Shown piece by piece: positions 1 to 5,649 of a DNA stretch of 5,826 bases (position 1 is the stretch's first letter; every line of letters starts with the position of its first letter). A model generated the notes under the pieces. That model ran no database searches, was not told the DNA's origin, and was given only the letters and a program-made list of their open reading frames with translations. The translations under genes and the position numbers were made by a program. The stretch spans positions 1-5,826 of the forward strand of contig PNOO01000160.1 of NCBI GenBank assembly GCA_013824905.1, in the 5' to 3' direction. Source of the stretch: Syntrophus sp. (in: bacteria) (GTDB lineage Bacteria > Desulfobacterota > Syntrophia > Syntrophales > UBA5619).

Positions 1-1192
1 TAATGCGCCGCTCCGTGTTCTGGAGGACTTTCACCTCGTCGGCGTTTTCGAAGAGTTGTTCGCTGACCTCAACCTGGACTTCCAAGGTATCGAGGTTGCC
101 GACGCGGTCGACGATAATCTGGTAATGCGGTTCCAGCCCCTTGATCCCCACGAGGACCGCCTCGATCTGGGAGGGGAACACATTGACCCCCCGGATGATC
201 AGCATGTCGTCGCTCCTGCCCATGACCCGGTCCATCCGATAGAGTGTCCGGCCGCATCGGCAGGGCTCAGACATCAGGCGGGAGATGTCCCTCGTCCGGA
301 AACGGACCAGGGGAAAGGCCTCCTTCGTAATTGTCGTGAAGACCAGCTCCCCCTCCTCACCCGGCGGCAGCACCGCTCCGGTGGCGGGATCGATCGTCTC
401 TACGAGGAAATGGTCCTCGAAGACATGCATCCCGTTGCGGCCCTCCAGGCATTCCATGGCGACCCCGGGGCCCATGATTTCGGAGAGGCCATAGATGTTC
501 AGCGCCTTGATCCCCAGGACGTTTTCGATTTCGGTCCGCATCTTCTCACTCCAGGGTTCGGCGCCGAAAATTCCGACCCGGAGTTTCAAGGCTTTCATAT
601 CGATCCCCATTTCCCTCCCCTGTTCAGCCAGGTTCAGGGCGTAGGAGGGGGTGCAGCAGATTGCCGTCGGGCCGAAGTCCTGGAGGATCATGATCTGCCG
701 CTTCGTGTTGCCGCCGGATATGGGAATGACGCTCGCCCCCAGCCTCTCGGCCCCGTAGTGGGCCCCGAGCCCGCCGGTGAACAGGCCATAGCCGTAAGCG
801 TTGTGGAGCATATCGTTCTTCGTGAGCCCCGCGGCCACGAAGCAGCGGGCCATCAGCTCAGACCAAATATCGATGTCCCTCTTGGTGTATCCCACCACGG
901 TCGACCGGCCCGTCGTCCCGGAGGAGGCATGCAGACGGACGACGCTGCTCATCGGAACGGCGAACAGGCCGAAGGGATAGTTTTCCCGGAGGTCCTGCTT
1001 TGTGGTAAAGGGGAATTTTTTGATATCGTCCAGGGTTTTGATGTCATCCGGCTGGACGCCGGCCTCGTCGAAGGCCCGCCGATAAAAACCCACGGTATGG
1101 TAGACCCGCTGTACAACCTGCTTGAGCCTCTTGAGCTGCAGGGCCTCCAGCGCCTCGCGCGGCAGTGTTTCAAACTCCTCATTGTAGATCAT
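1..1192 (-). CDS. paaK: Phenylacetate-CoA ligase (PaaK family), 3' end cut by window edge
   Basis: Cytoplasmic AMP-forming ligase that activates phenylacetate (or a related aryl acid) to its CoA thioester through an acyl-adenylate. The frame is open from the ATG at 1192 to the left edge, giving 397 residues. Family members are about 430-440 residues, so some 35-40 C-terminal residues lie outside, including the region that should carry the catalytic lysine. Visible motifs: the phosphate-binding loop HASSGTTGRST (88-98), YGLSEIMGPG (234-243), RTRD (299-302), a CRCG segment (311-314, preceded by EP) and the hinge region DRVMGRSDD (321-329) followed by IIRGVNVFP. The start is supported by the MIYNEE N-terminus typical of the family and by a purine-rich AGGGGGG seven bases upstream. 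It has its own promoter and an upstream terminator, so it is probably not cotranscribed with the gate-protein gene. The acid it uses cannot be read from the sequence; in anaerobes such genes often sit beside indolepyruvate oxidoreductase genes, which could lie off the left edge. Confidence 0.95.
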   Translation of the reverse strand, partial: MIYNEEFETLPREALEALQLKRLKQVVQRVYHTVGFYRRAFDEAGVQPDDIKTLDDIKKFPFTTKQDLRENYPFGLFAVPMSSVVRLHASSGTTGRSTVVGYTKRDIDIWSELMARCFVAAGLTKNDMLHNAYGYGLFTGGLGAHYGAERLGASVIPISGGNTKRQIMILQDFGPTAICCTPSYALNLAEQGREMGIDMKALKLRVGIFGAEPWSEKMRTEIENVLGIKALNIYGLSEIMGPGVAMECLEGRNGMHVFEDHFLVETIDPATGAVLPPGEEGELVFTTITKEAFPLVRFRTRDISRLMSEPCRCGRTLYRMDRVMGRSDDMLIIRGVNVFPSQIEAVLVGIKGLEPHYQIIVDRVGNLDTLEVQVEVSEQLFENADEVKVLQNTERRI

Positions 1193-1262
1193 GACCCGGC
1201 CCCCCTCTCGTGTCTCTGAAATTGAAGCTCCCCCACCTGTCTTCTTTATGTTGCCTCACCGG

Positions 1263-1289
1263 TACGACAGGCAATAATATATGCCCGTA
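1263..1289. promoter_or_regulatory. Imperfect dyad in the paaK leader, possible operator or leader hairpin
   Basis: TACG-ACA-GGCA, then an eight-base AT-only centre, then TGCC-CGTA. Both four-base arms pair in order; a three-base ACA bulge sits on one side. It lies immediately downstream of the predicted -10 box, covering roughly +1 to +28 of the transcript. It could be a repressor operator or an RNA hairpin in the leader. The arms are short, so chance is possible. Confidence 0.25.
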
Positions 1290-1296
1290 TGGAAGC

Positions 1297-1325
1297 GTTA
1301 TAGCAGAAGTTTTTTACGGAGGCAA
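1297..1325 (-). promoter_or_regulatory. Sigma70-type promoter of the phenylacetate-CoA ligase gene
   Basis: On the minus strand, a -35 box TTGCCT (1320-1325) and a -10 box TATAAC (1297-1302) are separated by exactly 17 bases. They match the sigma70 consensus at 4 of 6 and 5 of 6 positions. The spacer contains an A-run. Transcription would start near 1290, leaving a leader of about 98 nt before the ATG at 1192. The position just downstream of a terminator for the preceding gene makes a promoter here expected. Not experimentally shown. Confidence 0.55.
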
Positions 1326-1361
1326 GGAGACCTTTATGACGGGTCGATTCTCCGGCGATAT

Positions 1362-1390
1362 AAAAAAATCCCAGGGGCGTTCATGCCCTG
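1362..1390 (-). terminator. Rho-independent terminator after the gate-domain protein gene
   Basis: Read on the minus strand, CAGGGC (1385-1390) pairs with GC(C)CCTG (1372-1378, one bulged base) across a short ATGAAC-type loop. After GGA comes a run of seven T (1362-1368). It begins nine bases after the stop codon of the gate-protein gene (1399-1401), as expected for an intrinsic terminator. It separates that gene from the phenylacetate-CoA ligase gene downstream. Confidence 0.75.
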
Positions 1391-1398
1391 CACCAATC

Positions 1399-2352
1399 TC
1401 AGGCGGACGAAGAGAAGCGCCGGGCGTAGCGCTGCCAGAGGCGCAGCAGTCTGACCGTAACGATCGCCATGACAAGACGGGGGACATAGATCCAGAAAGG
1501 ATGGATGCCCATCGGCAGGAAGAGGGGCGGATCTTCGACCATCGAATGGTTCATCCCGATGGAGAGGTGGAGGATCTCCAGCTCGTCTTTGCTCAGACGG
1601 CCGCTTTTAGCCTCCTCCACGATGATCGCCCCACCGTAGGAGAGGCCGAAAATGACAGCGGTCATCCAGAGAAAACCCACCTTCTGGTCGAGACCCATAA
1701 TCCTAAGGAAGGGACCGAGCGCCCGGACCAGGGGGTGGATCCAGCCGAAGGCCTTGAGCAGTTCCAAAAAAGTGAGCAAGGCCGTGATGATGAAGAGGAT
1801 CTTGACGGTGAGCCGGAAGGTCGTCCACGCCCAGTGGCGGATCATCTCCATGAAGGCCGGATGGTCAATCGGGAGGCCGCCTGCAGGAACAGGCATGGTG
1901 GTGGAACTTCCGACCCAGGGCGCCATCAAAAGGACCGTTACGGTGGCGGCGCCGAAACGGACCAGCGTCGCCTTCAGGGGATGGATGCCGGAATTTCCCT
2001 GGATGATTCCCTCCTGTATCAGGGCGTGGGACATCAGGATGAAGACGGCCATCAGCGTCATCTGGGCCGTACTGAACGGGAGGACGACCATTGCGGCGAT
2101 CCCCCCGTAAACCGAACTCAGCATGCCAATGATGAGCGGCAACGCGGAGGTCGGCGGAAGACTCAGTAAGCCCATCAGGGGTTTGAGGAGAAAATCGAGG
2201 TGGTGCAGAAAGCCGCTCCAGTCGAGGATCGCGGTGAAAAGCGAAATCGGGATGATGATCTTCATCATCCACACAAAGCCGCTCCATCCCTTCTTCAGCC
2301 CGGCGATGGTCCCCGTTTTCAGCACGATTCGGTAATCCTCGTTCTCTGTCAT
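1399..2352 (-). CDS. Two-gate nucleoside-recognition domain membrane protein
   Basis: Integral inner-membrane protein of 317 residues related to the nucleoside-recognition (Gate) family that includes SpmA/SpmB and parts of nucleoside and FeoB transporters. About eight hydrophobic segments are visible, roughly at 27-44, 62-78, 82-108, 127-147, 183-202, 226-244, 258-272 and 284-303. The protein looks like two related halves. Each has a hydrophobic helix, an amphipathic stretch with LLKP or LVRALGP, and then a helix ending in VYGG (81-84) or SYGG (238-241). The segment GMNHSMVEDPPLF (266-278) is a strongly conserved-looking loop with His and acidic residues. The substrate is unknown; 'nucleoside recognition' is a family name, not a demonstrated function. 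Start ATG at 2352 has GGAG nine bases upstream. It is transcribed divergently from the GGDEF gene and ends in its own terminator, so it is probably monocistronic. Confidence 0.88.
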   Translation of the reverse strand: MTENEDYRIVLKTGTIAGLKKGWSGFVWMMKIIIPISLFTAILDWSGFLHHLDFLLKPLMGLLSLPPTSALPLIIGMLSSVYGGIAAMVVLPFSTAQMTLMAVFILMSHALIQEGIIQGNSGIHPLKATLVRFGAATVTVLLMAPWVGSSTTMPVPAGGLPIDHPAFMEMIRHWAWTTFRLTVKILFIITALLTFLELLKAFGWIHPLVRALGPFLRIMGLDQKVGFLWMTAVIFGLSYGGAIIVEEAKSGRLSKDELEILHLSIGMNHSMVEDPPLFLPMGIHPFWIYVPRLVMAIVTVRLLRLWQRYARRFSSSA

Positions 2353-2553
2353 CCCTGTGGTCTCCGCTATACGTTCAGTGTTTTGCTCCGACGGCCCACC
2401 TGGGGATGGGAGGGGCGCGGGGATTTTGCTGTTTATCAGATCGGAGGTGAAAAAGGGAAGAAATATTTATGAAATCTCCTTTGCGTAAAAGGGGTCGGAT
2501 ATGCTACTTATTTCTACACGCATTCGGCACCTCAGACGTTTCAGGGGATCGGG
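2353..2553. other. Divergent intergenic region between gate-protein and GGDEF genes
   Basis: These 201 bases must hold the promoters of both divergent genes. The middle (about 2445-2515) is AT-richer than the surroundings and includes the palindrome AAATATTT (2461-2468). I found no pair of boxes on either strand with good sigma70 matches and a 16-18 base spacer, and no sigma54 -24/-12 signature. The minus strand has a weak GATAAA without a matching -35. Ribosome binding sites are present at both ends (GGAG before 2352, AGGGG before 2554). Confidence 0.5.
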
Positions 2554-3885
2554 ATGAAGCTGACAATCTACCGTAAATTGCTGCTGAGCTATCTCGCGAT
2601 GGCCCTGCTGACCGTGCTCGCCAGCGCTTATGCCATTTACAGTCTCCATCGCCTCAACGAACTGGCCTTCCGGATCATCAACGACGATGTCGCCGTCGTC
2701 GATGTCAGCAAGAAGCTTCTGGATACCCTCATCGCCTGGGAGAGCGCGGAAAAGCGCTATCTCATCCTCAGGGATCCCTCCATCGAGGAGATCTTCCGGA
2801 CGCGCAGCCGTGAATTCGCAGACGGCCTCGGCGAGCTTGGGAAAAGCCGTTTTCCCGGCGTCGCTCCGGTTCTTGCCTGGATCTTACTTATCCACGGGCA
2901 GTATGATGAATTGTTTTCCCAGGAGGCCGCCCTGGTCCGGGCAAATCAGATAGAAGACGCCCAGACGATTTCCGAAAATCAGGGGAGAAAGGCAATCGAC
3001 GAGATGGCCTTGTATATCCGAGGCCTGCAGAGGCGCGCAGAGCAGAATATCAATATCCGGATGAACGCGATCAAAGAGCAGGGGCTCGATGCCTCTCGGA
3101 TGACCGTTCTTTTGAGTCTGGTCAGCCTGGCGGTGGCTCTGCTTATCGTCATGCTCGTCACCTATAACATCTCCCGTCCGCTCAGGAGGCTCGAGAAGGC
3201 GACCGCCCTGATTGCCGAGGGGAAATTCGACGATGACTTCCGTCTGAACCGGCGGGACGAAATCGGGAGTCTCTCCAGCGCCTTCGGTACCATGGCGCAG
3301 CGGCTCAAAATTCTTGAGGAACGCAACCTCGACGCGAGCCCTCTCACGGGGCTTCCCGGGAACAGGGCCATCGAGCAGGAGATCGAGAAGCGTCTGATGA
3401 CGAAAGAAAGTTTTTCCCTGTGTCATGTGGACCTGGACAATTTCAAACCGTTTGTCGATAAATACGGTTACGCTTGGGGGAGTGAGGTGATCAAGGAGGT
3501 CGCCCGGATGCTCGACGAGAATATGAAGGCAATGGACAGTCGGAATGATTTTCTGGGGCATATCGGCGGCGACGATTTCGTCGTCATCTCCGCGCCGCCT
3601 AGGGCGGAAAGGATCTGCCGAGAGCTTGTTTCCGGTTTCGACGGACGGATCAGTAAGTTCTATACGCAACGGGATCGGGAGCAGGGGTTCTTCAGCGGTC
3701 TGGATCGGAAAGGGGTGCAGCAGAAATTTCCGTTGATCAGTGTGACGATCGCCAGCGTGACCGATGACGGAACCCGTTTCCGGAACCCCCTCGACATGGC
3801 CGAGGCGGCGGCGCAGCTTAAGGAATATGCGAAAACCCTTCCCGGGAGCAATTACGTGACGGAAAAGGACGAGGAGAGGAAATGA
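2554..3885 (+). CDS. Membrane HAMP-GGDEF sensor protein with degenerate GGDEF domain
   Basis: A 443-residue inner-membrane signalling protein. TM helix 1 is at about 9-30. A mainly helical periplasmic sensor of about 150 residues follows, resembling CHASE3 or four-helix-bundle domains (for example ESAEKRYLILRDP at 63-75). TM helix 2 is at about 183-204, HAMP at about 205-257, and a GGDEF domain at about 258-430. The domain keeps SPLTGLPGNR (262-271), the metal Asp in DLDNFK (293-298) and a GGDDF signature (338-342). By alignment to PleD, the guanine-contacting Asn335 and Asp344 are Val301 and Ser310, the catalytic fourth residue Glu371 is Asp341, and the inhibitory-site Arg359 is Ser329 (Asp332 kept). 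A diguanylate cyclase activity is therefore doubtful; a nucleotide sensor or protein-protein module is more likely. Start ATG at 2554 has AGGGG six bases upstream and leads into the TM helix. Its stop overlaps the lipoprotein start (ATGA), so the two are translationally coupled. Confidence 0.9.
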   Translation: MKLTIYRKLLLSYLAMALLTVLASAYAIYSLHRLNELAFRIINDDVAVVDVSKKLLDTLIAWESAEKRYLILRDPSIEEIFRTRSREFADGLGELGKSRFPGVAPVLAWILLIHGQYDELFSQEAALVRANQIEDAQTISENQGRKAIDEMALYIRGLQRRAEQNINIRMNAIKEQGLDASRMTVLLSLVSLAVALLIVMLVTYNISRPLRRLEKATALIAEGKFDDDFRLNRRDEIGSLSSAFGTMAQRLKILEERNLDASPLTGLPGNRAIEQEIEKRLMTKESFSLCHVDLDNFKPFVDKYGYAWGSEVIKEVARMLDENMKAMDSRNDFLGHIGGDDFVVISAPPRAERICRELVSGFDGRISKFYTQRDREQGFFSGLDRKGVQQKFPLISVTIASVTDDGTRFRNPLDMAEAAAQLKEYAKTLPGSNYVTEKDEERK

Positions 3886-4430
3886 GGCGTTTGCAGACAG
3901 CCGCCGGGATTTTGGCGCTGCTTTTTCTTGTGGGATGCGCTATGGCGCCGACGGCCGAAAAGGAGAAGGCGTTCGGGAGTGAACCGGTGGTGAAACCGGC
4001 GGATAAGGGTGTGACACCGCCTCTGATCGTCGGGGACTTCGCTCTTTTATCCGAGGGGATTGCCCTCTTGAGCCGTCCGGACCGTCCGGATCCGACGAAG
4101 GCACGTTCGGTCTTTGCTTCTCTCCTCCAGAGCCACCCTAAGAGCCGGTGGCGGTCCGCCGCGGAAACCTTCATCCGCCTGATCGACGAGGCCGAGGTTT
4201 CCCTTAAGGTGAATCAGCGGGAGCATCTCCTCCTGGAAAAGGCCCAGACGGAACAGAACCGGTTGCTCAAAGAGAACGACCACCTGAAAAAGACGATCCG
4301 CGACCTGACGGAAAGACTCCAGGTGGAGACGGCGGCTCTCATTTCGGAGAACGAACAGCTCAAAAAAGATCTCCAGCGCCTGAAGCTGCTGGAAATCGAA
4401 CTCCAGAAGCGGGAGCGGATGCTCCGCTGA
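3882..4430 (+). CDS. Coiled-coil lipoprotein coupled to the GGDEF sensor
   Basis: A 182-residue predicted lipoprotein. A short basic N-terminus (MRR), a hydrophobic stretch and the lipobox LVGC give cleavage before Cys19; Ala20 at +2 suggests sorting to the outer membrane if the Lol rule applies. A proline-rich linker follows (about 37-48), then a helical part (about 52-103) with a TPR-like look (ARSVFASLLQSHPKSRWRSAA, 74-94, of which the SHPKS turn is the key). From about 106 to 182 is an almost uninterrupted coiled coil rich in Leu, Glu, Lys and Gln. The ATG overlaps the TGA of the sensor gene (ATGA at 3882-3885), so it should be made with the sensor. I cannot name a family. The layout (membrane sensor followed by a coiled-coil lipoprotein) recalls the E. 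coli qseE-qseG pair, an analogy only. It may relay an envelope or peptidoglycan state to the sensor's periplasmic domain. Confidence 0.85.
   Translation: MRRLQTAAGILALLFLVGCAMAPTAEKEKAFGSEPVVKPADKGVTPPLIVGDFALLSEGIALLSRPDRPDPTKARSVFASLLQSHPKSRWRSAAETFIRLIDEAEVSLKVNQREHLLLEKAQTEQNRLLKENDHLKKTIRDLTERLQVETAALISENEQLKKDLQRLKLLEIELQKRERMLR
4414..4428 (+). terminator. Possible weak terminator hairpin at the end of the lipoprotein gene
   Basis: AGCGGA (4414-4419), a TGC loop and TCCGCT (4423-4428) form a perfect six-pair stem inside the last codons of the lipoprotein gene. Only eleven bases lie between this gene's stop and the stop of the convergent Nudix gene. Downstream bases are not a clear T-run (GATCGGTGTTATTTC), so termination strength is doubtful, and the stem may simply be coding sequence. 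Confidence 0.2.
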
Positions 4431-4441
4431 TCGGTGTTATT

Positions 4442-4999
4442 TCAGGCCTTCACTCTATTTTTTTCTTCTTCAAGGAATTCTCGGGCCATCTGGATACCGA
4501 GCGCCGTTTTGACGTCGATGATCTCCTTCTCCCGGATCATCCGGCGGGCCTCATCGAAAGAAGTCGTCATCACCCGGATATACTCGTCATCGTCTGCCGG
4601 CAGCGTCGCTGGATGGAGATCGAGGGCGAGGAAAAAATACATGTATTCATTACAGTAACCAGGAACCAAGTACCCCTCAAAAAGCTTAACGAGCCGTCCC
4701 GCCTGAAAGCCGACCTCCTCGGCCAGTTCTCGCTGGACGCAGGCCTCGACGGTTTCATTTTCCCGGTCCATGTTTCCGGCGGGGATTTCTACAATGCTCC
4801 CGCCCGTCGCATGACGGTACTGACGGATCAGGACCAGCTTCCCTTCGGCGTCCACCGGAACGACGCTGATGCAGGGACGGTGGTCGATCCAGCTTTGTCT
4901 GCGGAGCCGGTCGTCGGGCAGACGAACATCGCCTTCGAAGACATCGAAAATCCGGCAGCGGTAGACGAGATTCCCGTTCAGTTTGGTTATTTCAGCCAT
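4442..4999 (-). CDS. Nudix hydrolase, ADP-ribose pyrophosphatase-like
   Basis: A 185-residue soluble enzyme of the ADP-ribose pyrophosphatase (NudF-like) group, expected to cleave ADP-ribose or similar nucleoside diphosphate sugars to AMP plus a phosphate ester, with Mg2+. The Nudix box spans G75 to F98. It has REL.EEVGF with R90, E91, E94 and E95 (metal ligands), preceded by IPAG. The spacing between G75 and E82 is six residues rather than the usual five, a one-residue extension of the loop. A Pro-Gly (113-114) lies 16 residues after the box glycine, with Glu118 following, as in ADP-ribose hydrolases. The N-terminus (VYRCRIFDVFEGDVRLPD) also fits this group. The ATG at 4999 is forced: an in-frame TGA lies three codons upstream. 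The Shine-Dalgarno is weak (GAAG close by, AAGGG about 15 bases away). It is 89 bases downstream of the thioredoxin gene on the same strand and may be read from the same message. Confidence 0.93.
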   Translation of the reverse strand: MAEITKLNGNLVYRCRIFDVFEGDVRLPDDRLRRQSWIDHRPCISVVPVDAEGKLVLIRQYRHATGGSIVEIPAGNMDRENETVEACVQRELAEEVGFQAGRLVKLFEGYLVPGYCNEYMYFFLALDLHPATLPADDDEYIRVMTTSFDEARRMIREKEIIDVKTALGIQMAREFLEEEKNRVKA

Positions 5000-5088
5000 A
5001 GCGCTTCAGTCATTCCCTTCTTACAGATGATTTTTTTACGCAGGACATTGGATAGCCGCTTGCGAATTCCGGCCTGCAGATCTTCGGT
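5000..5088. other. Short spacer between thioredoxin and Nudix genes
   Basis: Eighty-nine bases on the path of the minus-strand operon. I see no terminator hairpin with a T-run in the minus direction and no convincing promoter, which favours read-through from the thioredoxin gene. It contains a stretch of seven T on the plus strand (5031-5037), read as A on the transcribed sense strand, and close-set palindromes GAATTC, CTGCAG and AGATCT (5064-5083). Confidence 0.4.
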
Positions 5089-5649
5089 TCAGTTGGTCGT
5101 CATGATGGAGATGAGGTGTTGTTCGATGGTCTCCTTCGGTAGGGCGCCCAACAGGCTGTTCACCAGTTTTCCGTCCTTGAACAGGAGCAGTGTCGGGATG
5201 CTGCGGACGTCGTACCGCGATGCGGTCAGGGGATTTTCATCCACATTGAGCTTAGCGATCCGGACACCGCCCGCATACTTGGAGGCCAGTTCGTCGAGGA
5301 TCGGCGCCACCGTGCGACAGGGACCACACCAGGGAGCCCAGCAGTCGACCAGGACCGATCCGGGGGCGGAGAGGATCTCTCGACTGAAGGTGCTGTCGGT
5401 CACCTCGACGGGACGTCCCTGCTCACTGGTTACGACCAGCGCGGCGCCGCATTTACCGCAGAGCGGCTGGTCGGTAAGGCGGTTTTCGGGCATCCGGTTT
5501 TTCGTTCCGCAACGGAGGCAGCGGATGATCATTTCGTCCAGCGTTGCGCCACACTTGCCGCAAAGCGGCCGGTCGTGGAGCCTTTCCCTCGGTATGCGAT
5601 TTTTCGTGCCGCAGTTGAGGCAGCGGATCACCATCTGTTTTTCACTCAT
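5089..5649 (-). CDS. trxC: Thioredoxin-2-like protein with tandem duplicated zinc ribbon
   Basis: Cytoplasmic thiol-disulfide reductase. The C-terminal thioredoxin fold (about 80-184) has the active site WCGPC (107-111) in the context DCWAPWCGPC, and the cis-proline loop RSIPT (149-153). The family's usual Phe before WAPWCGPC is Cys103 here, adding a third cysteine near the active site. N-terminal to it are two zinc ribbons instead of the single one of TrxC. Each has CX2C-X16-CX2C: C10, C13, C30, C33 and C44, C47, C64, C67. Total length is 186 residues against about 140 for E. coli TrxC, the excess being mainly one extra ribbon. Each ribbon resembles the E. coli TrxC ribbon (C.NCGTKNRIP...). 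The start ATG at 5649 overlaps the upstream deacylase stop (ATGA) and has AAGGTGG about five bases upstream. Zinc-ribbon thioredoxins are typically oxidative-stress linked; no regulatory site is visible here because the operon promoter is off the window. Confidence 0.93.
   Translation of the reverse strand: MSEKQMVIRCLNCGTKNRIPRERLHDRPLCGKCGATLDEMIIRCLRCGTKNRMPENRLTDQPLCGKCGAALVVTSEQGRPVEVTDSTFSREILSAPGSVLVDCWAPWCGPCRTVAPILDELASKYAGGVRIAKLNVDENPLTASRYDVRSIPTLLLFKDGKLVNSLLGALPKETIEQHLISIMTTN
5431..5532 (-). repeat. Zinc-ribbon repeat copy 2 of the thioredoxin gene
   Basis: Encodes residues 40-73, immediately before the linker to the thioredoxin fold. It occupies the position of the single ribbon in ordinary TrxC. 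Differences from copy 1 lie mainly between the two CX2C pairs (for example PENRLTDQ here against PRERLHDR) and in the last two residues. All four cysteines are intact. Confidence 0.85.
5533..5634 (-). repeat. Zinc-ribbon repeat copy 1 of the thioredoxin gene
   Basis: Encodes residues 6-39. It is directly adjacent to copy 2 (period 102 bases, 34 codons). By hand count 24 of 34 residues and 73 of 102 bases are identical to copy 2, consistent with an in-frame tandem duplication followed by divergence. All four cysteines are kept. Confidence 0.85.

Noticed and set aside
56..1219. Long plus-strand open frame (387 codons) opposite the phenylacetate-CoA ligase gene
   Set aside because: The minus strand encodes an unmistakable PaaK protein over the same bases. 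The plus-strand product is rich in Pro, His, Asp and Gly with no recognisable motif, as expected of an antisense shadow in GC-rich DNA.
1336..2169. Plus-strand ATG at 1336 with a strong-looking GGAGGCAAGGAGA ribosome site, opening a long frame
   Set aside because: The frame is antisense to the gate-domain membrane protein and its product is hydrophilic low-complexity sequence without a domain. The purine-rich site coincides with the -35 region of the minus-strand promoter.
2410..2431. Possible sigma54 promoter ending in TTGCT before the GGDEF gene
   Set aside because: The -12-like TTGCT is present, but the essential GG at -24 is missing at the correct distance.
2469..2576. Small plus-strand frame of 35 codons, preceded by AAGGGAAG, overlapping the start of the GGDEF gene out of frame
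   Set aside because: It could be a leader peptide, but it is short, has no clear signature, and its ribosome site is not well spaced. It needs comparative evidence before being called a gene.
5064..5083. Cluster of GAATTC, CTGCAG and AGATCT that looks like a cloning polylinker
   Set aside because: The flanks are continuous natural sequence in an operon spacer, and three six-base palindromes can cluster by chance. There is no vector sequence beside them, so this is not evidence of a chimeric join.
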